Assembly: GCF_002355435.1 (NCBI RefSeq)
Contig: NZ_AP017313.1
Span: 4,030,001-4,094,000 of the forward strand
Direction: 5' to 3'
DNA length: 64,000 nt
From: Mucilaginibacter gotjawali
Lineage (GTDB): Bacteria > Bacteroidota > Bacteroidia > Sphingobacteriales > Sphingobacteriaceae
Part shown: positions 36,267 to 43,916 of the stretch, one piece after another
How positions within the stretch are numbered: the stretch's first letter is position 1
How the letters are laid out: the number at the start of each line of letters is the position of its first letter
The notes under the pieces: model-generated
What the model was told of the DNA's origin: nothing
Seen by the model: only the letters and a program-made list of their open reading frames with translations
The model's database searches: none
Program-made: the position numbers and the translations under genes

Positions 36267-36890
36267 TCATGCAGGTATAAAATGTTTTCGGGTGAGCGAC
36301 GTATCGCCCAGAGGTATTAACCTATCCTTGTTTGTTTGCAGGTCCATGGCCGCCACAATCTCGTTCATATCGAAAAATTCATCGATTTTGTTGTCAAATA
36401 GATCAAGCATTTCCAAAAAAGCTTGTTCAATGGTTTTTTCCGAACACAAAAATTCTTTAAGACAATAAGTTTCACACTCGATATAAATAGCGTTAAAATC
36501 CTCATTATCTGGTGCAAAAGAAACATCGGTATAACCGACAAAGCACCTACAGCCTTTACTAATCAACGCGGGACCTAATTCAATTGCCGCACAACATCCC
36601 GTCGTATAAAAAAAAGTATCATCAAAATGGTGGCAATTATTTACACTAACAAAAATCTCACCCGCACCCAAAACCTCAGAATTACCGTGCGACAAACCGG
36701 CAAATATCGAGGGTTTAGCCCTACCCAAAACACAAGCGCTAATATTGGCTTCGTTACAGTCCAACCCAGGTATGGCGTGCAAAGAGATTAATGAATTATC
36801 AATAGCATCCCTGATAAATTGAAAACTTTCTTCGAAATACTCCCCCAACTCATTGTCGTTATCGTCGTAGGCGATAGCAAGGTTAATCAT
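36267..36890 (-). CDS. Caspase/CHAT-like (clan CD) peptidase-like protein, candidate effector
   Basis: 207 residues, the last gene of the four-gene operon, overlapping the receiver gene by 8 bp. A hydrophobic strand followed by His-Gly (IFAGLSHGN, His68) and a second strand followed by Cys (TFFYTTGCCAA, Cys99/Cys100) are in the order and spacing (about 31 residues) of caspase, gingipain and CHAT peptidases. AIELGPALISKGCRCFVGYTD after the Cys resembles the helix-strand that follows in CHAT domains. The C-terminal 80 residues are acidic and helical. Peptidase activity is inferred; it could also be an inactive relative. Confidence 0.6.
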   Translation of the reverse strand: MINLAIAYDDNDNELGEYFEESFQFIRDAIDNSLISLHAIPGLDCNEANISACVLGRAKPSIFAGLSHGNSEVLGAGEIFVSVNNCHHFDDTFFYTTGCCAAIELGPALISKGCRCFVGYTDVSFAPDNEDFNAIYIECETYCLKEFLCSEKTIEQAFLEMLDLFDNKIDEFFDMNEIVAAMDLQTNKDRLIPLGDTSLTRKHFIPA

Positions 36891-37512
36891 CGATTTTTAT
36901 TTTTTGACGTCCGAATAATTCAATTGCCAACTTCAACAGGCTTTTTTCAAATTCGACTCCTATAGGCGTCTGCTTCCTGATGCTTTCCAAAATATCATTC
37001 ATGGAGTATGATCTGTCGTCTTTCGTCTTCAACAAAGGCTGCTCTCTCTTTTCAGGCGGATGTCTCATTATCCAATCCTCTATGACAGAGTCTATTCTAA
37101 GGCTTAAACTCAATATTGCTTCATCGATCAACTGTATTATTTGAGCATAGTCTGAAGTGAAACTTTCAAATTTGAAAAGGTCTTTGTTTATAAGCATTTT
37201 CAGATCTTCATCACTTATTTCCGTGATCCTGCTTACACTAATTAAAATAATATATACTAAAGACGTTTTTTCACGAATACCTTCGAAAACCTTTAACCCG
37301 GATATATCCTTCGGGTCGTCGAAGTTCTTATCAAGAAGGACAATCATCTTCTTGCCTAAATTATCCAAAACATAATTTAGTCCGTCATTTGAATGAGAAA
37401 AAAGCTTTACATTTTCCTCTCCGTGCTTAATTGAAAGTTCGACCATAATAGGATCGTCCTTTCCTATATCATCATGAATGATGACTATTTGTGCAGGTGC
37501 AATTTCGTTCAT
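36883..37512 (-). CDS. Receiver-domain response regulator without DNA-binding output
   Basis: 209 residues. Residues 8-130 look like a receiver: IVIIHDD (acidic pair Asp14-Asp15), MIVLLDKNFDD with probable phosphoacceptor Asp61, and YIILISVS with Ser92 at the Thr/Ser position. The usual conserved Lys is at best shifted (LINKDLFKF). Residues 140-209 are helical with no HTH. The gene starts 1 bp after the stop of the kinase-like ATPase gene and overlaps the caspase-like gene, so it likely relays a phosphate signal between them. Function is inferred from domains and coupling. Confidence 0.75.
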   Translation of the reverse strand: MNEIAPAQIVIIHDDIGKDDPIMVELSIKHGEENVKLFSHSNDGLNYVLDNLGKKMIVLLDKNFDDPKDISGLKVFEGIREKTSLVYIILISVSRITEISDEDLKMLINKDLFKFESFTSDYAQIIQLIDEAILSLSLRIDSVIEDWIMRHPPEKREQPLLKTKDDRSYSMNDILESIRKQTPIGVEFEKSLLKLAIELFGRQKIKIDD

Positions 37513-37513
37513 A

Positions 37514-39661
37514 TTATGATTTGCTAAATGGTATTGTTATCTTAAAAGTTGCGCCGGTGGGTTTAAACTCGTTGTCTACTACTTCTATGCTACCTCCTAG
37601 CGCTTTTACCTGTTTTTCTACTATATATAATCCTACGCCAGCGCCACCTTGCTCGGCGGTTCTGGTGTTATAGAGACCAAAAATCCATTCTATATCGCTA
37701 TCTGCGATGCCGGAGCCATTATCGGAAAAATATATAACAAAGTTATTGGTATCTAAATACCCTGTACATTTAATTTTCTTGTCATCGATATTTCTTAGCG
37801 CTTTAATTGAATTGGAAACCAAATTCTGAAATATGTCTTGGAATGTTTTCTTGTTCGTATCTATGATAAAATCATCCCGTATATCGATTTCGAGTTTTAT
37901 ACCTTCGCGTTGGAAAACCTCTTTGTAAGAATCTTCCAGCAAGTCCGTGATCAGGCTTTTTACATTAAACTCTTCGTAATATTTGTCGGAACTGGCATAG
38001 CTGAGCATAAAATCAGTGACAACGACTAACGTGTTCATTTCGTCGTAAATCAAGCCTGCGTATTTAATAAAAATCTGTTCAAACTTTGGATTAGGATAGT
38101 TACGTTTAAAGAACTCTCCTAAATGCTTCACTTTTGCTATGGAAGTCCTCACTGCATGAGCGATGAGCGATGCATATTCCTGCATTGAAACAATGCTGTA
38201 AAGAATTTTCTCTTTTCTTGCTACTTCTCTTTGAAACTTTTTCTGTTCGTCAATTCCTTTGCTTATCGTCGTATGAAGTCGTTGTACTTGTTGTTTTAAT
38301 ATTGTCACATTTTCCTTTACTTCTGGAGGGCTATTGGCTATATCCTGTTCAACTTTTTCCAATTGCCGCTCTAGTTGCTTGACGTCCTTGCCAGCGTCGG
38401 ATAATTCTTTAACTACTACAGACCGCTTTTCACTGCGTTCGTATTCTTTTAAAGCCTCAAATGCAGATAGCTGTTGTATTATGAACTCTTTTAATTGCCG
38501 GTATTCGACGTTATCAATAAAATCCTGCCGATTGGTTGCGTCAACGATATTGGGATTATCTTTTTTAGTGATATCTACCACGCCTATGATTTCCCTGGTA
38601 GCTATTTTCTCGAATGTTCCCCTCCATCTGCGTTTATCTATGCCAAGAATATCACGCCGCTTCTCTGTCTCAGGTTCAAATTCAGCAAATGGGGTCGCAA
38701 TTACACCATCCCTATAAATCTTGATACCATCTATCCGCGTATCATCGTTTTTGTAGGCGGCATTGTATCGCTTTTTTGCAGCCTCATTAAAGTAATATAA
38801 CTTCATTTTTATCGGGCCGAATGACTTGATGTCAACCGATTCGGTATCGATATTTCCTGTTTGCAAATTAAATTTAAGCGTACCTTGTTTACCTGCGTCT
38901 AAGTCATAATCGATTTCCGCCTGGTGTGAAAAAAACTTTACGGGGTCGGGTTTCACTTGCGCATTAGTGTAATGCTTAAATTCGTTACTGTTAATGAATA
39001 CGTCAAATGGCGGATTCAAGGGGTAAAACGGAGACACCAGCCTTGATAATTCTTTATACAACCTTTCGATATCTTTTTCGGTCCACCCGTCGCTAACTTG
39101 TGAAATGATTAATTCAGTTCCATGATCCGTCGCAACGCCATCTTCATAAAAATATTCATTGGTAATGTCAGTAAACAAAGATAATTGGTTGTCTCTTGTC
39201 GCTTGCTTTTCTTTGGCTTCATACGCATCCCAGTTTATCGTTACGTTTAACCACTTTTCACTGCCGACTTCTTTTGTTTTTATGAGCAGCCGTTCTCCCA
39301 ATTTATCGACTGCAAAACGACCTATGCCTTTCTCGCCTACAAATTTTCTATTAAAAGGAGGATCGGAATAAAGCTGTGTTCGTTTACTATTTGTCCCGAC
39401 CACCATCCACTTATTTTTGATATCTAAAAATGACATGCCTGTACCGTTGTCTCTGATAACGATCGTACGATCGGGAGTTTTAGCACTTACATTGCGAAAA
39501 TCTACCGTTACTTCGGTGGCATTAGCATCATAACAATTCTTTACGAGTTCAAATACTGCGGTAATCCGGTCTGTAATCAGGTCGCGACCAATTAGACGAA
39601 ATGTATTTACATCAAAACGCCATTGTAGTACATCATCTTTATCTTCCGGTTCAGTTATCAA
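37514..39661 (-). CDS. Double-GHKL protein: MORC/Hsp90-like ATPase fused to histidine kinase
   Basis: 715 residues. N-terminal GHKL ATPase (about 22-180): ELVKNCYDA (Glu38, Asn42), DNGTGM (71-76) and GEKGIGRFA (109-117), as in MORC/MutL/Hsp90-type proteins. A middle domain (about 190-395) contains DGIKIYRDGVIATPF and DATNRQDF. A coiled coil follows (about 400-485). Then a kinase core: H-box LIAHAVRTSIAKV with His502, N-box NLVSNSIKAL (613-622), DNGSGIAD (647-654) and GGAGVGLYIVEKQ (672-684). No membrane segment. The gene overlaps the methyltransferase gene by 11 bp and is followed by the receiver gene, its likely partner. Confidence 0.85.
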   Translation of the reverse strand: MITEPEDKDDVLQWRFDVNTFRLIGRDLITDRITAVFELVKNCYDANATEVTVDFRNVSAKTPDRTIVIRDNGTGMSFLDIKNKWMVVGTNSKRTQLYSDPPFNRKFVGEKGIGRFAVDKLGERLLIKTKEVGSEKWLNVTINWDAYEAKEKQATRDNQLSLFTDITNEYFYEDGVATDHGTELIISQVSDGWTEKDIERLYKELSRLVSPFYPLNPPFDVFINSNEFKHYTNAQVKPDPVKFFSHQAEIDYDLDAGKQGTLKFNLQTGNIDTESVDIKSFGPIKMKLYYFNEAAKKRYNAAYKNDDTRIDGIKIYRDGVIATPFAEFEPETEKRRDILGIDKRRWRGTFEKIATREIIGVVDITKKDNPNIVDATNRQDFIDNVEYRQLKEFIIQQLSAFEALKEYERSEKRSVVVKELSDAGKDVKQLERQLEKVEQDIANSPPEVKENVTILKQQVQRLHTTISKGIDEQKKFQREVARKEKILYSIVSMQEYASLIAHAVRTSIAKVKHLGEFFKRNYPNPKFEQIFIKYAGLIYDEMNTLVVVTDFMLSYASSDKYYEEFNVKSLITDLLEDSYKEVFQREGIKLEIDIRDDFIIDTNKKTFQDIFQNLVSNSIKALRNIDDKKIKCTGYLDTNNFVIYFSDNGSGIADSDIEWIFGLYNTRTAEQGGAGVGLYIVEKQVKALGGSIEVVDNEFKPTGATFKITIPFSKS

Positions 39662-40787
39662 ATTCCTGTATGTGGTTTTTTATCGTTTTCGCTATCGCCA
39701 CTCCTAAGCCTACTGGCACAGCGTTACCAATTTGGCGGGCCAAAGTTGGTGCAGAAAACTTTTCGTTTGGGTCTAAGAATTTATAGGTTTGGGGGAAACT
39801 TTGAAGTAACGCCGCCTCTCTTAAGGTAATCGCTCTGTCTTGTTCAGGATGGCCGAACCTTCCGTTACCTAATCCGTTGCAACAGGTGGTCATTGTTGGT
39901 GCCACGTCATCCCATTTCATTCTGCCATAAACACTTCTGAAAGCCTTCCCACTTTCCTTTTTATGGCACTCCAGCCACAGGCTTTGATCCCAATCGCGCC
40001 AAAAACCGCCTTCCTTTGTCGCTTTGATCCTGCGTTTATTTATTTCTGAAAGCTTGCGTGCCTTATGAAGTCCGTCATCAGGATGAGCCACACCATCCTC
40101 CACCCAGGGTAAATGTCCGATAGCGTCTTTAACCGTAGTGTATTCTCCATCTCGCACGGTTTTCGGAACCAATTTAACAGCCCCGAATTTAGACCCGAAT
40201 AAAAGCAACCTTTTTCGACGCTGGGGAACACCGTAGTCTTGCGCGTTCACAACCTTCCAGGTAACGACATAACCCCTATTTTTAAGTCGATTTACGAAGT
40301 CATTAAAAACCTTTCCGCCATTAAACTTAACCAACAACGGAACGTTTTCCATCGATACAATTTCCGGCTCAACCTCATCAATTAAATCAGCAAACGAATA
40401 AAGCAACTTCCATTTCTCGTCGGCAACGCTATTGTCATCCTCCCCTCCCGCCTTTGGCGAGCGATTTTTATTGGCGTTTTTATAGATAGAAAACGGCTGG
40501 CATGGGGCACAACCCACAAGAATTTTTCTTTTTCCTTTGCTATAAAGCTTGACCAATTCGTCGCCGGTGAAAACTGTAATATCTTTGTGCAGAAATTCAG
40601 CTTGGTTATTTTCTTCGTATGCAAAACGACAACTTTTGTCAAAATCAATTCCTGCTTTAACAACAAAGTCTTCTTTTACAAATCCGTGAGTAAGCCCACC
40701 AACGCCACAAAATAAATCGACTACTTCAAAATTTTTATGGTCTAAGTTTTGAGTAACGTTTTGCATGGTATAGTGACAATAATTCAC
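39651..40787 (-). CDS. dcm: C5-cytosine DNA methyltransferase
   Basis: 378 residues with all main motifs intact: I, DLFCGVGGLTHGF (24-36); IV, GCAPCQPFS with catalytic Cys96; VI, MENVP (Glu147); VIII, QRRKRL (189-194); a variable target-recognition region (about 215-310); and X, RQIGNAVPVGLG (351-362). It makes 5-methylcytosine in a specific sequence I cannot predict. A start at Met8 is also possible. It is the first gene of the four-gene operon and is divergent to vsr; no conventional restriction endonuclease gene adjoins. Confidence 0.95.
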   Translation of the reverse strand: MNYCHYTMQNVTQNLDHKNFEVVDLFCGVGGLTHGFVKEDFVVKAGIDFDKSCRFAYEENNQAEFLHKDITVFTGDELVKLYSKGKRKILVGCAPCQPFSIYKNANKNRSPKAGGEDDNSVADEKWKLLYSFADLIDEVEPEIVSMENVPLLVKFNGGKVFNDFVNRLKNRGYVVTWKVVNAQDYGVPQRRKRLLLFGSKFGAVKLVPKTVRDGEYTTVKDAIGHLPWVEDGVAHPDDGLHKARKLSEINKRRIKATKEGGFWRDWDQSLWLECHKKESGKAFRSVYGRMKWDDVAPTMTTCCNGLGNGRFGHPEQDRAITLREAALLQSFPQTYKFLDPNEKFSAPTLARQIGNAVPVGLGVAIAKTIKNHIQEFDN

Positions 40788-40807
40788 GCGAATTTACCAA
40801 TTTTAAT

Positions 40808-40815
40808 TAACTTTG
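40808..40815 (+). promoter_or_regulatory. Candidate -7 promoter box of vsr
   Basis: TAACTTTG matches the TAnnTTTG consensus in the 103-bp dcm/vsr divergent region, 75 bp upstream of the vsr start. No -33 element is obvious. The dcm promoter in the same gap could not be fixed. Confidence 0.35.
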
Positions 40816-40890
40816 AGACTATCTGGAGTTAATTAATTTACTTAGCTGTGTTCCTGATTTTGCATTATTATTAACTAAACGCCTTTAGTT

Positions 40891-41331
40891 TTGGCAGATA
40901 TCTTCAGTAAGGAAAAAAGAAGCGCTATCATGCGCAGGGTATCAGGAAAAAATACTAAACCAGAAATAATGGTACGGCAATTTCTTTATAAAAATGGTTT
41001 TCGATATAGGAAAAATTATAAAAAAATAGCAGGCAACCCCGACTTATATATTCTCAAATATAATATCGCAATTTTTATACACGGGTGTTTTTGGCATGGA
41101 CATCCCGGCTGCAAACATGCGGCCCTACCCAGATCAAACAATAACTATTGGACGAATAAAATTCAAGCGAACATTAAAAGAGACAGTAAGAATTTTCAAA
41201 TTCTTGCTAAGAACAATATTTCTTCGATCACTATTTGGGAATGTGAAATAAACACTGCGGCAAAACGAGAAGAACGATTAAATAGGTTAATAGCCGATAT
41301 TCATTTGCTAAATTTACAGGCCCCGGGCTAG
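40891..41331 (+). CDS. vsr: Very-short-patch-repair (Vsr) endonuclease
   Basis: 146 residues starting with TTG at 40891; the N-terminal DIFSKEKRSAIMRRVSGKNTKPE matches the family start, whereas the next ATG at 40930 would remove part of it. Family residues are GNPDLYI (catalytic Asp), IFIHGCFWHGHPGCKHA (zinc and catalytic His/Cys), RSNNNYWTNKIQANI and IWECE. Vsr nicks at T:G mismatches arising from deamination of 5-methylcytosine, fitting the adjacent C5-methyltransferase. In some defence loci a Vsr-like nuclease acts as effector; which applies here is open. Confidence 0.93.
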   Translation: MADIFSKEKRSAIMRRVSGKNTKPEIMVRQFLYKNGFRYRKNYKKIAGNPDLYILKYNIAIFIHGCFWHGHPGCKHAALPRSNNNYWTNKIQANIKRDSKNFQILAKNNISSITIWECEINTAAKREERLNRLIADIHLLNLQAPG

Positions 41332-41374
41332 CAGATGTCTGGTCAGCGATGTTATCAAGTTTAGAGGACCAATC

Positions 41375-41507
41375 TGATTTCGATTGCGCCGTCAGGTGCA
41401 AAATATCGGTAGAAAAATTAATAATAAACGAAAAAGCGTGCCATCGGTACGCAACAATTGAAGCGGCATTAGCGCCAATGTATTACGTACAGTTCCGTAC
41501 CTACGGC
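41375..41507. repeat. Left part of a dispersed repeat interrupted by the IS
   Basis: AAATATCGGTAGAAAAATTA at about 41400-41419 is the inverted partner of TTTTTTCTACCGATATTA at 43021-43038, beyond the IS. Joining the two parts across one copy of the target duplication restores a palindromic element of the same family as 32596-32730, including GCGTGCCATCGGTACGC at about 41434-41450. The right part is 42991-43060. Confidence 0.65.
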
Positions 41508-42990
41508 CAATGTCATTAAGTTAAGGATTTAGTAAGATGGTTTAAAGTTTGAAAACGTCCTATGTTTGCTTTTAGATTGTTTGTTTTTCCTGACTCGTTC
41601 ATAGGATCTGTTGGGTCTCACCGGTAATATATCTCTTATAAAATGAGCGTGTAATATATTCAGGATACGACCAACGTCATTATCTGTAAAAAGAGAGATA
41701 AGGTTGATCTTAAGCTTACCGATTGACTTATTTCTATTAACTTTCATAGGATATTTTCTACTTTTTGAGTTTTCGTCTATTGATTGTTGAGCATCTTTTA
41801 TCAAAACTGAATGTAGATTTGCAGTAAAAACGGTAGCATAGAAGTCCTGTTCAACGGATTCAACCGTTAATCCGCTGAAAGCTTCTAGTTGAAGGATATT
41901 CTTTTGAATGGATATATTCGTCTCTACCCCCCATCTCAAGAAGTAAAGCTTTTTGAAGTCGCTATTGGGAAAACCGTCTTCTGCCCATAAGTTTGTCACT
42001 AGTACTTCTATTGTTTTTTCAAGCTCAACCCGTACTAGCCTCACTTTTAGCAATGTCTGCCTGGTGATGATGAATCCGCTTTCTTTTAATCCTTCTATGG
42101 CCGCTTTCCCTGGTGATAGATGAATAACTTCTGTTTGTTTACCTCTCGCTACAAATTCCTGTACCATACTATGATTATCCTTTCCCCTGATGACGAATTT
42201 AATTTCCTTCTCGGCCCAAAGATGTAAGGCGAACATTTTGTAACTGCAAAAATTTCTGTCGTAAATAGCCAGCATATCTTCCTCCAATTCTTCTGTTGCA
42301 TCGTAGGCCATTGGCACTTCTCCATAACGATAAGGCGCTATTTTAGAATAAAGAACAAGCTGATTGAGCACGTCGTAGTGGTAAAATGTTTTAGCCTGTA
42401 CAAAATTGCAATTCTGATTACTTGCACCACCAAAATGGCCGTTGAGCACCGGAGTGTTTATTAAGCTTACATTAGAACCATCTGCTGCAATAACTCGTAA
42501 GGCTTTCCATTGCCTTATATCCGACCCCGCATAACAGTAAAAACTGCTGCAAAGAACCCTGTTCCAGAGACAAAAGAAGGATGGTTTTAGCTTTATGCGT
42601 TGTTGGGTAAAAGCACTTACCGAGCAGGTATTGGGGGCACCTAACTCCTCAAAAAACTTTTCCAACTCTATGCTAAGCGTCTTTTTGCAAAGCTTAACTA
42701 TCAATAAAACAAGCCGTTCAAAAGGTAATTTTCTATTTCGAGTGAAGTCTTCAGGAGATCTTCGGAAATTATTCAGTAGAGCTTCATTATGTACTATCAA
42801 TGAAACAAAGCTTTTTAGTTCGGAAATAATTTTTATTCCTATTTTTATCTCGGTCTTGGCCATTAGGGTTGTAGTAGTGTTTTGTGTTTTAGTCGATTCA
42901 AAACTACTTGCTGCAATCCTTTTTTGCTTGTCTTTTTCCTAACTTAATAACATGTGAGTCAATTGAGTATCGCTTAACTTAATGACATTG
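41508..42990. mobile_element. IS4-family insertion sequence, complete
   Basis: A 1483-bp element bounded by 18-bp perfect terminal inverted repeats (CAATGTCATTAAGTTAAG at 41508-41525 and its complement at 42973-42990). It is directly flanked by a perfect 9-bp duplication ACCTACGGC (41499-41507 and 42991-42999), which fixes the boundaries. It contains a single transposase gene on the minus strand. The perfect ends and duplication suggest a recent insertion and probably an active element. Confidence 0.93.
41529..42863 (-). CDS. IS4-family DDE transposase
   Basis: 444 residues. It has the DDE pattern of the IS4 family: IAADGSN (Asp128), the second Asp in AIYDRNFCSYKMF, and the catalytic Glu in the exact YREK signature Y-(2)-R-(3)-E-(6)-K (YFLRWGVETNISIQK). 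The C-terminus is very basic (RVRKNKQSKSKHRTF). It occupies almost the whole element and is uninterrupted. Confidence 0.95.
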   Translation of the reverse strand: MAKTEIKIGIKIISELKSFVSLIVHNEALLNNFRRSPEDFTRNRKLPFERLVLLIVKLCKKTLSIELEKFFEELGAPNTCSVSAFTQQRIKLKPSFFCLWNRVLCSSFYCYAGSDIRQWKALRVIAADGSNVSLINTPVLNGHFGGASNQNCNFVQAKTFYHYDVLNQLVLYSKIAPYRYGEVPMAYDATEELEEDMLAIYDRNFCSYKMFALHLWAEKEIKFVIRGKDNHSMVQEFVARGKQTEVIHLSPGKAAIEGLKESGFIITRQTLLKVRLVRVELEKTIEVLVTNLWAEDGFPNSDFKKLYFLRWGVETNISIQKNILQLEAFSGLTVESVEQDFYATVFTANLHSVLIKDAQQSIDENSKSRKYPMKVNRNKSIGKLKINLISLFTDNDVGRILNILHAHFIRDILPVRPNRSYERVRKNKQSKSKHRTFSNFKPSY

Positions 42991-43060
42991 ACCTACGGCA
43001 CGGCTAATCGAGCTGGCATTTTTTTTCTACCGATATTAGACCCCGATGGGGTCGGACAGG
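42991..43060. repeat. Right part of the dispersed repeat split by the IS
   Basis: Begins with the second copy of the 9-bp target duplication and contains the inverted TTTTTTCTACCGATATTA arm (43021-43038) and the hairpin ACCCCGATGGGGT (about 43040-43052). It completes the element begun at 41375. Confidence 0.65.
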
Positions 43061-43071
43061 TTAACTTAATG

Positions 43072-43170
43072 TCCGCCGGGTTGACTCACCCCGACTACTC
43101 CGCCTATAGGCGGATGGTCGACCCTCTCTTCGCTGCGCGGAAAGAGGGTAGCTGCGGTTATTTTATTGTG
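43072..43170. repeat. Direct repeat copy 1 flanking a toxin-antitoxin module
   Basis: About 99 bp, nearly identical (two substitutions plus a short difference near the end) to 43917-44014 in the same orientation. It begins TCCGCCGGGTTGACTCACCC and contains the inner hairpins CCGCCTATAGGCGG and CCCTCTCTTCGCTGCGCGGA with its AAGAGGG partner. The pair encloses the toxin-antitoxin genes. Its first half also matches the element at 12919-13077. Confidence 0.85.
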
Positions 43171-43231
43171 CCACACCGCTTATTTATGCGCTAAATTGCA
43201 TTCATGATACTAATCGCTTAACTTTGTTATT

Positions 43232-43432
43232 ATGGAAACTTTGATCATAAACGTTCCGGAAAAAAAGAGCACTTTGGTAAAACAACTACTAAAAGAGTTG
43301 GGGGTTACCATAGAAAATAAAACCAAAGCAAAACTGCTTGCCGAAGAAATCAATAAAAACATCAAACCCGGAAAAAAACCCAGCCTGGACGAAATCGTAG
43401 CAGAAGTGCGGGACGTGAGATCAAAACAATAA
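43232..43432 (+). CDS. Antitoxin of PIN-toxin module
   Basis: 66 residues. It begins METLIINVPEKKSTLVKQLL, a strand followed by a helix, then a lysine-rich helix and a C-terminal tail (KPSLDEIVAEVRDVRSKQ). The gene ends 2 bp before the ATG of the PIN-domain frame, the usual antitoxin-first order. Small Bacteroidota antitoxins before TIGR00305-type PIN toxins look alike. It is intact although the toxin is not. Confidence 0.8.
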   Translation: METLIINVPEKKSTLVKQLLKELGVTIENKTKAKLLAEEINKNIKPGKKPSLDEIVAEVRDVRSKQ

Positions 43433-43434
43433 CT

Positions 43435-43826
43435 ATGGTAGTTGTTTTGGATTGTAATATATGGATAAGCCTTGCCATTAACAGCCAAATTGATTTCATA
43501 GCCGACTTAATGGTATTGTGATTGCCAGCTGCTCAACGTTGAGAAAGGAGATAACTGAGGTTTTGCACAGGCCAAGGTTACGTAAGTTCATTTCGGATGC
43601 CAATATCCAAAACATTGTGGCATTGCACGACTTAGTTTCAACCAACTTTTTACCACGGACAATTCCCAATGTAGTAGCTGACCCCAAAGACAATTACCTG
43701 TTTGCATTAGCGATGAAATCTAAAGCTGACTATCTTGTTACCGGAGATAAATTATTACTTGATGTTATCGAATACAAAAAAACGCAGGTAATTAAACTTA
43801 CTGACTTTAAAAAGATTGTTCAATAA
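43435..43826 (+). pseudogene. PIN-domain toxin, frameshifted
   Basis: The frame opens at ATG 43435 with VVVLDCNIWISLAINSQIDF and stops at TGA 43519-43521. The rest of the protein continues in another frame up to 43826: LNGIVIASCSTLRKEITEVL, VVADPKDNYLFALAM, ADYLVTGDKLLLDV. A single missing base near 43505 explains the break. Together they give a roughly 130-residue PIN toxin with its acidic residues (Asp in LDCN, Glu in RKEI, Asp in DPKDN, Asp in TGDKLL). As read, the toxin is inactive unless frameshifting occurs. Confidence 0.85.
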
Positions 43827-43916
43827 TCTGTGCTCACCTTTAGGTAATTTGCCCAATACAACAACAATTATATTGTCACTTTTAACTATTGAACTGGGAA
43901 AGCATTAACGGTAATA

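Noticed and set aside
43505..43525. Programmed frameshift in the PIN toxin gene
   Set aside because: No slippery heptamer is evident at the junction; simple loss of one base is more economical, though not proven.
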